Source of the DNA: Berberis thunbergii
Taxonomy: Eukaryota; Streptophyta; Magnoliopsida; Ranunculales; Berberidaceae
NCBI GenBank assembly: GCA_003290165.1
Contig: QNQO01001859.1
Span: 1 to 64,000 of the forward strand
DNA: 64,000 nt
Reading direction: 5' to 3'
The notes under the pieces were generated by a model that was given only the letters and a program-made list of their open reading frames with translations, was not told the DNA's origin and did no database searches. Both the position numbers and the translations under genes were made by a program. Shown here in pieces: positions 1-10,980 of the stretch. Every line of letters begins with the position of its first letter. Position 1 is the first letter of the stretch.

Positions 1-270
1 GTTGTAGAAGGTGGGACCTCCACCTCATCGTCAACAGGAGTAGAAAGAGAACAAAGAGACTGTGTCTCGGGAACTCGATCACAACAACATCTTGTCGTTT
101 AAGGACCGAGGATCCTCATTAGAACACTTAGCAACGTCAAGACTACCATAAGAAAATAGGAGTCTCTTTTTGCCATCGTCCAATGGATGAATGTTATCTT
201 TTTCACTCCTCTCCAATGCCAACTTCATCTTTTCCGCCTCTTACAGAAAGCAGCGATTCTCCCTTATATG

Positions 271-1226
271 TTATCTATCAACAAAACCCAAGTAAAGAAA
301 AACACGATGAATAGAGTTAACAAGCCGCTTCTTATTCGGAACACGACCATAACTTAGAAACAACCGCTTCGACGGACTAACAGGCCTCAATACTTTTCTC
401 TTCCTGGAAGTCAGACCGGTAGCATCGCTAACAGGAGCATCGAGATCCATAACATTCGAGCTCACTTTTCGATCAACGACAGCGTTACCATCGTCAACAA
501 TGCCAGCACAGACAACATTATCCGTAGCTTGCGTCTCAGTTAGCAGAGCCTACTTGACTTCATTTATGATGTATAAACCACTACGCTTCACCATATCATC
601 AGTAAGATATGTGTCCAAAGGAACTACAGGAAGCTGCAAAAATGTTCGCTGATTACCTGTTCTTCAGAGGTCAATTGCAGTTTTTTCGCTTGATAGGACA
701 CACAGAAAAACCTGACTATCTGCTGACCCCGTAAGTTGAAGTAACCAAAATGGACAGATGCATAAAACCAATCTCGTGACCAACCCCTGATGTCATCATT
801 AAGATTGCCAAATCACGCGGGATAACAAAGGAAACAGGTGCGATTGGGCATGATGCTAAACCCCGCCCAAGAGTAAGAGGAACACCCAAAAAAGATGACC
901 CTAACATATGTGGAAAGCATAACCCTCCAACCGCTCGGGCCCATCTAAGCAAGAGGAATACCCAGAAGATCTAGATAAGCCCAAAACAACTCCGAAATTG
1001 AAAATCAAATACCGGCGTAGAACATACGTGGGTAAAGGGTAATACATCCCTTCCTCGGATGATAAATATTGTCATTCTCATGAGGCAGAATGATCTCAAG
1101 GTCGGAAAACAAAGAGTAGTTAAAACAGATGCTATCCAAGGTAGTCTGAGAAGCCTTCTTTAGGGAAAAATGAGCTTTGCAGGTAGTAAGTTGTTCACCA
1201 TCCAGTAAGTCACCAGCAAACATCAC
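271..1226 (-). pseudogene. Relic of an antisense 'putative gypsy-type transposon' ORF
   Basis: Three minus-strand fragments follow each other in order: 1226-1005, 952-716 and 465-271. The first contains a run resembling the plant 'putative gypsy type transposon' family (PF04195-like), with a pattern like HPRKGCITLYPRMFYAGI. The second continues with a region rich in W, G and L, and the third is Lys/Arg-rich. Such proteins are encoded antisense to gag-pol in some plant Tat-type elements. Here they are broken by stops and frame changes and the N-terminus is unclear. The neighbour at 1567 looks like an LTR lying downstream in the plus direction, so this fits the tail of an older plus-oriented element. 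The family assignment is by eye only; the breaks are certain. Confidence 0.4.
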
Positions 1227-1566
1227 GAATATGCAAGAAAAAATGGAAAAAAAATTAATATGAAAGAAGAAATAACCTTAATAGCAAAGATGATGTAAAT
1301 GAGGAAGCAAAAACCGTTAACAACATTCCTTTATACAACCGAGCAATGAAGAGACTGCTCACTACTCATGGAGTGACATACGAGATAGTTTTGGGGCCGC
1401 AAAATTCCAAAAAGAAATATGCGTGAAAATGAACAGACAATGAATAATAAGATGATCGACCGACCGAAAGTTACTAACAACATTAAATTCAGTGGAAAAC
1501 TGCGATTGAGATACCAACTGTCACACGACCAGTGGATACACAAACATACCACTAACTAAGGGGGGT

Positions 1567-2138
1567 TGTTGATGACACATCAAAAGAATACTAAATCATT
1601 AGCACGGTCGACTGACATGTGGGTAGAGAGCATCCCATTACAGAGGTAGAACGTCCAATACATTGGGCTCATTTCTATAAAACCACAAAGGAGGAATTAA
1701 GCCAATTTAACATGAGGCTGGCGAGAGAGTGGGGCCCACCAGTGAGAAGACATAACTAGAAGCTTGTATTTAGCGCCCGAACGATCAGCAGCCGGGAACC
1801 ATGGCTGGAAATGAGTCTCTCTCATAAAGGAAGATGAGACGTTGCACAAAAAATAGTTGTGAAAGGAGTTATTGCCCTCACATACGGCACTACCATTAAT
1901 GAGTGGAAACTTGTTATAAGAAGCATCTCCTTACCGTTGCGCCTCACATGCTAAAGTCACTGCAGAAAAATTACCCAACGCGACCATTAAAAAAGGTAAA
2001 AGGGAAAATAATCTGACCATAGGTATGGCCAATTGTTAACTGAGTTTTAGGTCCGAGGATTTCATTTCTTTTTCAAACATAGTTGTTGACTTAAGCATCA
2101 GAGTGCATTTGATCACCAAAAAGGTGGTCTTTGGTAGT
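1567..2138 (+). repeat. Probable older LTR, left part, interrupted by the Tat element
   Basis: A purine run (AAGGGGGG) ends just before 1567 and looks like a polypurine tract; the sequence then starts TGTTGATGAC. Near 2094-2138 there is a leader-like stretch (TTGACTTAAGCATCAGAGTG) similar in style to the U5 region of other gypsy LTRs here. The interruption at 2138/2139 is certain because the same five bases (GTAGT) reappear at 15205-15209. The right part resumes at 15210. LTR status is inferred because no second copy lies in the window. Confidence 0.35.
2134..2138. repeat. Target-site duplication (left) of the Tat element
   Basis: GTAGT here matches GTAGT at 15205-15209 exactly. The two copies flank the LTR ends of the 2139-15204 element, as expected for a retroviral-type integrase with a 5-bp stagger. 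Confidence 0.85.
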
Positions 2139-2810
2139 TTTGGATGCAAATTCCGTCGACATCACTTGCTGATGACGCGGAGCAATCTGCATAAGATTAG
2201 AATCACATGCTGATCACGCGGAGTAATCTGCACAAGGATAGAAATTAATTCTTGACACTAGTGTGGTGTCTGTGCCACGGGGACTCTGATGCCAAAGTTA
2301 GAACAATGTCTGTAGGAACATGAGAAATATCTTTATATTTGAAGAGAAAATTGTAAGTCAGGAAAGTGTTACCTCCAGAAGGGCTTTGCATTTGACTATT
2401 TATAGAGGCTGAAATAATTAACTGTTGGCTGATGAGTAAGACACTGGTTTTGATTGAGTAAGACACGTGGCTAATAGTAAGACGCTGGCAGATTTGTAGG
2501 TTATCTACTTGCAAGGATTTGTAATTCTTTAAGGCAGTTGTAACTTCCGTGACTGGTTATAGCTTCCATGTTTTGAGATATCTCTTTTGCAAGCCCACCA
2601 TGCTCAACTGGGCATGGTGGTTGGCGCCGAACACTTCTCCCATGCTGATAAAATAGTGTTCTACTGATACTGAGTTTGTATTGGGCCCAAGCTTGAGCCT
2701 TCTATACTTGTTGTAGCTTTCGTGGATAATCTTCAGGTTTCTTAAGAAAAACCCAAATCTTTGGGCTTATTCATCCAATTGGGGCTAAATAGTTATTTTT
2801 TGCTCCCACA
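2139..2810 (-). repeat. 3' LTR of the Tat element
   Basis: Pairs with 14554-15204 over its length. In element orientation it starts TGTGGGAGC and should end CCACA; here the end is mutated to CCAAA. It has a minus-strand TATA box (CTATAAATAG, near 2398-2408). Just inside, at 2811-2830, the minus strand reads AAAGGAGATGAAGGGCATT, a plausible polypurine tract. Confidence 0.93.
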
Positions 2811-2966
2811 AATGCCCTTCATCTCCTTTGTTGTTTACTAAATAAAATAAAAATAATAACAATAAATTTTATTTTTATATTTTAATTTTTAATTTTTTTT
2901 TTAACAAAGGAGATGTGCCTAAGGAGCGTGCCAAAAAATGAAGCTCCTTCTGTAAATAAGACACTT

Positions 2967-3115
2967 CTACTGAAGAGTTTTCATCTGGATTAGAAGTCTT
3001 CTTGTTAATTAAACATCTTCATTGAGAGTTCTATCTGGAATTAGAAGTCTTTTTGTACTCAAACAGCTTCACTGAGGAGTCTATAAGGACTAGAAGTCTA
3101 GCTTGAGAATAAATT
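2967..3115. repeat. Three imperfect ~50-bp tandem repeats
   Basis: Three consecutive units share CTTCA(C/T)TGA(G)GAGT followed by GGA(A)TTAGAAGTCT. They begin near 2967, 3019 and 3070. They lie in the non-coding part of the Tat element between its 3' LTR and the captured BAHD fragment. No coding sense was seen. Confidence 0.6.
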
Positions 3116-3454
3116 CTCCTTTTTCAAAAGGGTTATCTTATTATCTTTTTTTCTGAATTTACCGATCTTTTTTTTATTCCCCACAAAAAGGAAAAAGTTT
3201 ATTTTTTTCTCTCCTTGTAGATGGTAAAACATAGAGCTTGTACTTCTTTTTTCTTTCGGGCTTGGCTAATTGCAAGGTGAGATTTTCTTCTTTCTCTTTA
3301 TTTATTTATGATTATTTAATGAAAATACAAGATCTTTATTGCTTCATATATTACATGCTTTTTCTTTATTTTTTTCATACAAAGCATTTTTCTCTGCTCA
3401 TGTCGTTCACTTATTAGCTAAAAACTTTTGAAAAGAAAAGCATAGGTAGTCAAG

Positions 3455-3990
3455 TCAGTTTAGGTTCATCATTTGATCAAGCAAGGATGGTTTGTGCATG
3501 CCTGATACACACCATGTCATCAAACGAATACCCTTATTGGGTGTAGATGACAACCCTACAAATCCAATGGGGACAATACTAGCACCAATGCATCGAAGTG
3601 GCACAACATGGGACTAGATTACCCCATTCGTAGTCGATCTGGTTGAATCCCAAATGGCCCCATTCAGATAAGAGCAATGTGGTGTAGGTAAGTAGTGGAT
3701 TGAAATGGATCATCCCCATCCTCTAGTTGATCGCCTTTTATCCACTTGTTGAACTCAACTGAAAGCCTTGTCTTTGCATCTTTAATAAGTCTTGCGTATT
3801 CTCAGCAGTAGATGCCCTTAACAAGCCACCCACTTGAGATTGTGACTGTTACAGAGAAGCAGTTTCCATAGTAACTGTAGAGGAGGAGCGTAGCGAGTTG
3901 GACTTGAGAATACGAGAGCTCTTAGGATGATAAAGCTTCCTCTATACAATTGGCAGGAGGACAATTGTTTTTTTAACTGACTCATTAACT
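3455..3990 (-). pseudogene. Captured BAHD acyltransferase fragment (C-terminal part)
   Basis: Reading the minus strand across three frames gives a collinear BAHD acyltransferase C-terminal region. It has YYGNCFSVTVTISSG (near 3855-3810), then AEYAKLIKDAKTRLSVEFNKW, then LGFNQIDYEWGN, then IVPIGFVGL and RLMTWCV (near 3525-3510). BAHD enzymes transfer acyl groups from acyl-CoA to plant metabolites. The DFGWG structural motif appears as DYEWG, and the catalytic HxxxD region is not present. Stops and frame changes break the copy. It lies inside the Tat element, on the same strand as its gag-pol, so it looks like a host gene piece carried by the element. Assignment rests on several motifs in the right order. 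Confidence 0.7.
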
Positions 3991-4509
3991 GCCAGAGGAC
4001 AATAGAAATTGTCGATTGTGATGCAAGCGCCAGATTTTCACCAATATATGGATTCAAATCCAAAACAAGTCTCTGTAAATTTGAATTAATCACCCCGGCG
4101 ATGTGTGGCGAGGGTGAGTGATTGTCAACTTCGGCGGTGGTGAGAGTCTCTGTAAATTTGACTTATTTCTTCCTTATCCAGCGATGCGGCGTAGCGATGA
4201 TGATCCACTGTCTATGGTTGTGAAATTTTCTTCAACCAATTTGAATTTCATCAAAGGATTCAAACCCAAATCAAATTTGGGTTCATTGTCACTGTAATTG
4301 CAGAAGAATGATTCGTGACTTTTATTTTTCCTGTTGATTTTCTTCAATTAGAAAAGAAAGGGGCTTTGTGTGTATACGCAGCCACCATTTTTTCTATGTA
4401 CCACCATCACCTTTTGTTTTCAAATACATTTGCCTTACCCTTGTAATCGTGTTTCTTTGCTAATCTGCAGGTGGGCTTTTTCTCTAATTTTATTTCGTAT
4501 CTGAATACC

Positions 4510-6367
4510 ATGGCCTCTAAGAAAAAATCTGGTAATAGCTCTGTCTTTTATGGGAGGAACCTTTGCTAATTTGCAGTGGTGCCTCGGAAGGTGATATGGC
4601 AGATGGCCTTCTTGTGCCTATCCTTTTCTGTTCATGTATGCATTTTTCAACCTCTTTAATCTATAATTGCATGTACATATACATGCATTTTTGTATTTTG
4701 CACAGATTGCTTACTTTTTCACCTTTGTTTGCAGGTGAGGAGATAGTGAAGAAAATCTCTGTCAAGCTTGACATGGACAAGATTCGAAGGGCGCGTGGCA
4801 TACCATTCGAATATCGCGAATGGAAGTGGTTGTTGAGCCCATTGAGAAATGAAGAGAGTGGTATTCCTTCGGCTGAAGACATAGAAAGTTGGAAGAAGAA
4901 TGCTCCTGATCTTATTGGCTTTTTCATCTCAACTAGTGAGGGGTTCTTCAAAGAGAAAGAAGAGTCCCCAGGAATCTGCTAGAGTTGAGATCGATTCCTC
5001 TACTGGGGAGGAAATATTTATTAAAATCTCTTAAAAAGAAAAAAAAACTTCTAGGCTATCTCCCTTGGTTGCAAAGGGATTATTTGCGGGAGCTGGAGTT
5101 TCTTCTGAAAATCTCTTTCCAAAAAGAATAGTTTGAAGAATGTAATGTCTCTTCTATCTGGTCGTCCTCCTATTTCCAATCTAAGACTGTCCAACATTTT
5201 TCTACCTCGACCAAGAAATCTGCTAGCCATAAAGTTACTTCTTTTCTTCCCAGAAACTTGACTCTACCCAACATTGTTCTGCCACGACTGAGAGATCTGC
5301 CAGTCGAAGAGATGCTCTTCCTCTTCCATTGGCCCTAAAGGTTATTCCTTCTCTTGGTGCATCAAAATCTCAAGTACCTGAAGATCATGTCGCAAGTTTA
5401 ACTAGTACTCCTCTTGAAGCTAGGGTCGTGCTGATCTCCAGAAAGTTTGATCTCTTGAAGCAGAATAGAGTTGACACTCCGGATATAAAATTGAAAATTC
5501 TTAGCTCTGATACGCCTGCAACAAATGTTCTTTCTAAGTTAAATATTGCTCCAGGACCCTTTCCTATACAGGAAAACTTTGTCGTGTCTCCTCCTATATT
5601 GGAAAGCTAGTAAGCAACTCCTAACTATGCAGAATACTCCAATAGAGGCCCCCACTTTCAAGGTATTTTTGATTTTTTTAAATATATTTTCTGCTCGTTG
5701 ATCTGCTTTTATTCATATGTAGATCATGCCATCACCTTCTGAACCAATGTTGATTGATAGTGACGATGAATCCAGTTCGGCGAATATTGTTCCCTTAGCC
5801 GATCTATTGAAAAAGATCTTCTAGCTGACAAATTCTGGTGTACTAACTTGGTTGAGCGTCTACGTAGATCAGCATACTTCAGTAAGTTTCAAATGAGTTC
5901 ATCTGCCGAGCTACGTGAAGAGGCGTTCTTCTCTCTTTTGAAAGGTGTCATTATGGCTGAAGAGTCTATGAGACATTTGTCTTATGTGTCCGAGTCTGCT
6001 ACTATTACTGCCCTTACTGCTGATTAGCTGAAAAAAGTTGGAGGAAGAAAATGAGAAGTTGAAGGCTGACTTTTGAGGGTATTGAGAGGGTTCTTAAAGC
6101 TGACAGCAGTTACACCAAAGAAAAGAGTATCCAGATCCTCAAATTGGAAAATAAGTGAGTTGATCTACAAACTTCTTTGTCTAATAAAAACTCTGAGCTG
6201 GTAATCTCTGAATCTCAAGTTTTATAATCTTACCCTAAAATATGAAACTATGAAACTAGACATGGAAGAGCTGGTGACCTTGAAAAGAACTCATGAATTA
6301 CTTAAAAGGAATGCAACGAATTCAAGTTGGAGCAATTCAGGCAGTTGATAAGCGTGCAAAGGTTGAA
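4510..6367 (+). pseudogene. Antisense ORF region of the Tat element
   Basis: Plus-strand coding blocks run opposite to gag-pol. ATG at 4510 starts MASKKKSGNSS. A second block lies near 4577-4610. A long block follows a TTTGCAG acceptor-like site at 4735 and encodes EEIVKKISVKLDMDKIRRARG up to a stop at 4980-4982. Further Ser/Lys-rich blocks lie at 5329-5610, and coiled-coil-like blocks (Glu, Leu, Lys-rich) at 5800-6365. The gaps between blocks look partly like introns. The last block is cut exactly where an LTR begins at 6368. The 3' coiled-coil part reappears inverted at 8236-8418. No enzymatic function is recognised. The frame is broken (stops near 5823, 6027, 6076). Confidence 0.5.
6178..6367 (+). 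repeat. Inverted repeat arm (antisense-ORF coiled-coil segment)
   Basis: This segment from CTAATAAAAACTCT to GCAAAGGTTGAA matches the reverse complement of about 8236-8418 with scattered differences. The match stops at the LTR start at 6368, whereas the inverted copy continues. Confidence 0.75.
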
Positions 6368-6997
6368 TGTGGGAGTAAAAATAACCTTTAGCCCAATTGG
6401 ATAAACATCCCAAAGATTTGGGCCTTGTCTTGAAGAAACCCAACGATTATTCATGAAAGCTACAAGTATAGGAAGGCTCGAGCCCGAGGCCCAATACAAA
6501 CTCAATATCAGTACAACACTATTTTCTCAACAGATGAGAAGTGCTCGCGGCCGACACCGTGCTCAGCTGAGCACATGGGCTTGCAGAAGAGATATCTCAA
6601 AACAGGAAGTTATAACCAATCATGGAAGTTACAACTGCCTAAAAGAAGTTGCAACCGCTTGCAAGTAGAAAACCTACTAATTTGCCACCCGTCTTACTCA
6701 TCAGCCACATGTCTTACTCATCAGCCACGTGTCTCACTCATCAACCATCAATTAATTCTTTCAACCTCTATAAATAGTCAAATGCAAAACTTTCTGGAGG
6801 TTACACTTTCTTGACTTACAATTTTCTATTCAAATATAGAGATATTTTTCATTTTCCTAAAACATTGTTCTAACTTTGGCATCGGAGTCCCCATGGCAAG
6901 CACCACACCGGTGTCAAGAATTAATTTCTACCTTGTGCAGATTACTCCATGTGCTCAGCACGTGATCCTATCTTATGCAGATTGCTCCGCGTGATCA
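6368..6997 (+). repeat. Third, opposite-facing LTR copy, 3'-truncated
   Basis: It begins TGTGGGAG, the exact LTR start, and follows the LTR of the Tat element in plus orientation, including the TATA box (CTCTATAAATAG near 6768). It stops after GCGTGATCA at 6997, about 35 bp short of the LTR end, where it joins integrase-tail sequence. The exact start argues for a normal LTR terminus, while the internal join at 6997 argues for deletion or template switching. Confidence 0.85.
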
Positions 6998-7462
6998 TTC
7001 CTATTACAATAAACGAGTCAAGATCAGACAATTCCAACCTGGGGATTTAGTTTTGAGAAAGGCCTTCGTCACCAGAAAGGTAGAAGGGTAAAAAAAGTCA
7101 GATCCTAATTGGGAAGGACCGTATGTAGTGAGTAGAGTTGGCTGTCGAGGAAGCTATACACCGGACACGCTTGAAGGCAAAGAAATTCCTAGACAATGGA
7201 GCACCAATAATCTCAGAAAGTACTATGTGTCACTCATCTTCAGTAGAGGACCCTACAAGCAGACCATTCTGTCGACGACAGACTACCTATCAAGTAAATT
7301 ATAGTATTTTAGCTTTTCAGAAATAAAATGCAATGTACATACTAAAAAGACTTGATTGTATTTACCCTTTCCAGTAGATGAACATACCTATTGGGAATGT
7401 GTAAGCACTGCACTTTTCTTTCTTCAGTCAAGGAATGTAAAAGTCCTACAAAAGGTTGTACT
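6998..7462 (+). pseudogene. Inverted copy of the integrase C-terminus and downstream sequence
   Basis: The plus strand encodes a broken integrase C-terminal domain (YNKRVKIRQFQPGDLVLRKAF, then WEGPYVVSRVG). It mirrors 8420-8887 on the minus strand for about 465 bp, continuing past the pol stop into non-coding sequence. A stop interrupts it after the VEG codons near 7089. Together with 8420-8887 it forms a large inverted repeat with a spacer of about 0.96 kb. Confidence 0.85.
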
Positions 7463-7599
7463 TGTATTTTTTCAAATAAAAATCATCTCTCTTCAGCAGA
7501 TGAGTGTATGTACGATACAACCCAAGAGTGAGTTCTCACTCACAACTTCAGTTTGAAGTTCTTGTACAACAACATATGGAACAACTATTCTTTCAGATA

Positions 7600-7810
7600 A
7601 GCAGAAGGCATGACACCTCTCCTTAGAAGCAAATAATAAAATACCTCTCCTTAACTGGCGAAAGGTAAACCCTGCTCAGCAGGCACATGAGATAAATCTC
7701 TCCTCAGTAGTTGAAGGGTAAAGTACCACTCATTCGCAAACGAAAGGATGCATCCTCTCCTCAACCGAAGGGCACATCCTCTTCTCAATAAGTGAAAGGT
7801 ACATCCATGC
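7600..7810. repeat. Imperfect short tandem repeats, CCTCTCCT(C/T)A type
   Basis: About seven degenerate ~30-bp units carry an (A/T)CCTCTCCT core and a GAAGG/GAAAGG tail. They fill the spacer of the inverted repeat in the Tat element. Nothing coding was seen. Confidence 0.5.
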
Positions 7811-8008
7811 ACATATGATAATTATTTTTTTATGAAAATATTTTCTAAGTTTATTACTCATGCAATTTTTTTGGTATGGGAGACGACAGTTGAACATACT
7901 AAAAACAAAGAAAGCTTGGATTCATAATAACCAAAGTCGGTCAGCAGACCACAATTCAAATACATGAAAAAAACAGAACAAAACTGATAAACAAAAACAT
8001 TTTAAGGA

Positions 8009-8418
8009 CTACATGTTCTTAGAAAGAGCTGAAGGGCCAAGGTCATTAGCAGCAACGATATCTCCTTTCTCACCATGAGCAGAAGAACCAGCAACCTCGC
8101 CAAGAGAGGCAAGGGTAGTTTGCTCGGGGGAAGTAGATGGATATTTTATAACCTGCAGGTGAAAATCAACATCTTCATCAGTTATTGTAAAAAAATGTGC
8201 ACATCCTCCTTTACACTCAACATAATCGAGTTTATAGGAGTCTTCTTCAGCCTTTGCACGCTTCTCAACTGCCTCCAACTTGAATTCATTGCATTCCTTT
8301 TCAAGTAATTCATGGGTTCTTTTAAGGTCTCCAACTCTTCCATATCTAGTTTCATATTTCTCGGTAAGATCATTAAACTTGAGATTCAGAGAGACCGGCT
8401 TAGAGTTTTTATTAGACA
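8009..8418 (-). pseudogene. Inverted copy of the antisense ORF, C-terminal coiled-coil part
   Basis: An open minus-strand frame encodes a charged, helix-prone region (LTEKYETRYGRVGDLKRTHE and onward) and then a Ser/Ala-rich tail ending at 8009. Its first ~180 bp mirror 6178-6367, and it carries the part missing after 6367. In the frame of the rearranged plus-oriented element (LTR at 6368, integrase tail at 6998) it sits exactly where an antisense ORF should be. No known domain was recognised. Confidence 0.5.
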
Positions 8419-8419
8419 T

Positions 8420-9640
8420 AGTACAACCTTTTATAGGACTTTTACATTCCTCGACTGAAGAAAGAAAAGTGCAGTGCTTACACATTTCCAATAGGTATGT
8501 TCTTCTACTAGAAAGGGTGAATACAATCAAGTCTTTTTAGTATGTACATTGCATTTTATTTCTGAAGAAACTAAAATACTATAATATACTTGATAGGTAG
8601 TCTGCCGACGACAGAATGATCTGCTTGTAGGGTCCTCTACTGAAGATGAGTTACACATAATACTTTCTTAGGTTATTGGGGTTCCATTGTCTAGGGATTT
8701 CTTTGCCTTCAAGCGTGTCCAGTGTATAGCTTCCCCGACCGCCAACTCTATTCACTACATACGGTCCTTCCCAATTAGGATCTAACTTTTTTGACCTTTC
8801 TACCTTTCTGGTGATGAAGGCCTTTCTCAAAACTAAATCCCCAGGTTGGAATTGTCTGATCTTGACTTGCTTATTATAATAGGACATAAGTTGTTGATGA
8901 TAAGCGTCAACTCTTGTGATAATTCTCTTTGATTCTCTTCTACTAGATCTAAGTTAGTTGCCATTTCATTGGTATTTGCTGCTAAGTTGAATACTTTCGT
9001 TCACAAGGAAGGGACTACTATGTTTAGTGGGATGATAGCTTCGATTCCAAAGGCCAAGGAAATGACGTTTTTCCAGTAGGTCTCCTTTTGGTTGTGTGGT
9101 AAGGCCATAGTACTCCAGGTATCTCCTCAACCCATTTTCCTTTAGCTTTATCTAATCTTTTTTTGATGCAATCCAGAATAATTTTGTTGGATGCTTCAGC
9201 TTGACCATTTCCTTGTGGATACCTAGGAGTTGAATTATGTCATTTATGCCGTGCTTCTCCAAGAAGAGTGTAATTTCCGTTCCCACAAATTGAAGACCAT
9301 CACAATGGAATGCGGAATACCAAATCGGCAGATTATGTTTTGCCAAATAATTTTTTTACGTCTGCTTTGTGAAATAGTCGGTTGTCACAATCATCATATT
9401 CTTTTGTGCTGGAGCCATTGGCATTGACCCTACAAGGTCAATTGCCCATTGCATGAAAGGCCATTGACTGATCTGCAGATTCAATTCTTCTACAGGCTAA
9501 GTAGTAATTGGTTTGAACCGTTGGCATTTGTCACATCTTTGTACGAAGTATCTCTCATCTTGATGCATGGTTGCCTAATAGTAACCAGCACTCAAAGCTT
9601 TTTATACTAGTGATCTTCCCCCTGAATTGTTTCCACAAGA
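8420..9640 (-). pseudogene. Integrase of the Tat element, frameshifted
   Basis: In element order: the CDKCQRF part of the zinc-binding module (near 9536-9519); the first catalytic Asp in WAIDLVGSMP (near 9447-9429); TTDYFTK; the second Asp in CDGLQF (near 9303-9291); the catalytic Glu in YPQGNGQAE (near 9217-9190); and the C-terminal YYNKQVKIRQFQPGDLVLRK and WNPNNLRKYYV (8887-8651). Integrase inserts the cDNA into nuclear DNA. An in-frame stop lies after CQRFKPITT, another before LAKHNLP, and the frame shifts around the second Asp and again before the Glu. The C-terminal domain is intact. The homology with the inverted copy extends to 8420. Confidence 0.85.
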
Positions 9641-9706
9641 TCCTTCATGAATGCTACTCATAACTTCAAGAATTGCTGGAGAACTAATACAGGTGAGGTC
9701 TGGCCT

Positions 9707-10318
9707 CTAATATGATCTACGGTAGAACTTTTCTTTCTTTACATAATATCTTGCAGCCTTCTGTTGGAGTTTCTTGGCTTGCACCTTATCTGTTGGCAGA
9801 TTACCATTTAGTAAAAAATCGATAATAGGATTTTTCCATGTAGGACTGGCATCAATTATCATCATCTCGGCTTCTTCTTCAATACTTGGCATCTCCAAGT
9901 GCTCTACTAGGATGGAGCGCTTGAATTGATAATCTAAGGCTGACCCCAAGTTTGCTAATGCATCTGCATGAGAGTTTCTTGCTCTAGGGAAATGCTTAAT
10001 TGTGAATATTGGAAAAGCCTTCAAAAGTTCTTGGACTTTGTCTAGGTACAGGATCATCCTTGGGTGTTTTGCAATGTATTCACCAGATGCCTGACTGGTT
10101 ATAAGCTGAGAATCTGAATAGATGGCTAGCCTTTTAACGGACAACTCATTTGTTAGGCGTAGTCCAGCAAGTAAGGCCTCATACTCTGCTTCATTATTGG
10201 AGGTTTTGAAACCAAGTGTAACGGCTTGTTCTACCGTGGTTCCATCGGGCGTGAATAAAACAAGTCCTGCTCCGACACCTTTGTGATTTGATGACCCATC
10301 AACATATAAGTGCCACAT
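9707..10318 (-). pseudogene. Second RNase H domain (Tat-lineage type)
   Basis: An open frame of 203 residues contains all four expected acidic motifs of an RNase H fold: VDGSSN (residues 7-12), NNEAEYEALLAGL (about 42-54), YSDSQL (about 68-73) and HADALANL (about 117-124). It then runs into the linker before integrase. An extra RNase H of this type downstream of a degenerate one is a hallmark of Tat-lineage elements. RNase H removes the RNA template during reverse transcription. This is the best-preserved pol domain in the element. Neighbouring domains are broken, so it is scored as part of a dead polyprotein. Confidence 0.85.
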
Positions 10319-10956
10319 ATCTTGTGCTGATTTGCCCCTGTTCCAGTATGAATTGAGGAATCTTCTATTATTGAGGGGTGCGACACTGCTCTGCTAGCTG
10401 ATTTTGTTTCAGTGACTGAGGAAGGTGTGAATTCTACTATGAAATCTGCTAAGGCTTGAGCCTTTATAGATGTCCTTGGCCGGTAGATCAAATCGTATTG
10501 GCTTAACTCGATGGCCCATTTCATGATTCTTTGATAAGCATTCGGGGTGTGGAAAATTGATCGTAAAGGATGTTCCATCATGATAATCACTCGATGGGCT
10601 TGAAAATAAGGTCTCAACTTCTTTGCTGAAACCAAAAGTGTTCAAATAAAATTTTCCATTGTTGGGTACCTGTTCTCAGTATCGAGAAAAGCTTTAGATA
10701 TGTCAAATACTGGAAGTTGTGCCCCCAGTTCTTCTCTGATGAGAGCTGAACTCACTGCCACATTGGAAATTGCCAAGTAGAGGTACAAGTCCTCTCCTGG
10801 CTGAGGTTTTAATAGTAGAAGATGAGAAGATAAGTAATTTTTCAAATTTTTAAATGCAGTTTCACACTCTTCATCCCATTTGTCTCTTTGTCCTTTTTTC
10901 AATGCTTTAAAAATTGGATTACACTTGTCTGTTGATCTGCTTAGGAATCGATTCAA
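10231..10956 (-). pseudogene. Degenerate first RNase H / connection region
   Basis: Frames 10956-10642 and 10635-10231 together give the typical post-RT connection: WDEECETAFKNLKNYL, then a decayed RNase H, SKAFLDTENRYPTMEN, then KLRPYFQAHRVIIM and a conserved KWAIELSQYDLIYRPR block. The frame is broken near 10640. Acidic residues of a functional RNase H are not maintained, as is usual for the first domain in Tat elements. Confidence 0.8.
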
Positions 10957-10980
10957 AGCGACTATTCTACCTGTGAGACT

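Noticed and set aside
3818..4093. 91-codon minus ORF as a separate gene
   Set aside because: Its end overlaps the BAHD fragment in another frame; it is best seen as part of the broken BAHD capture and its flank.
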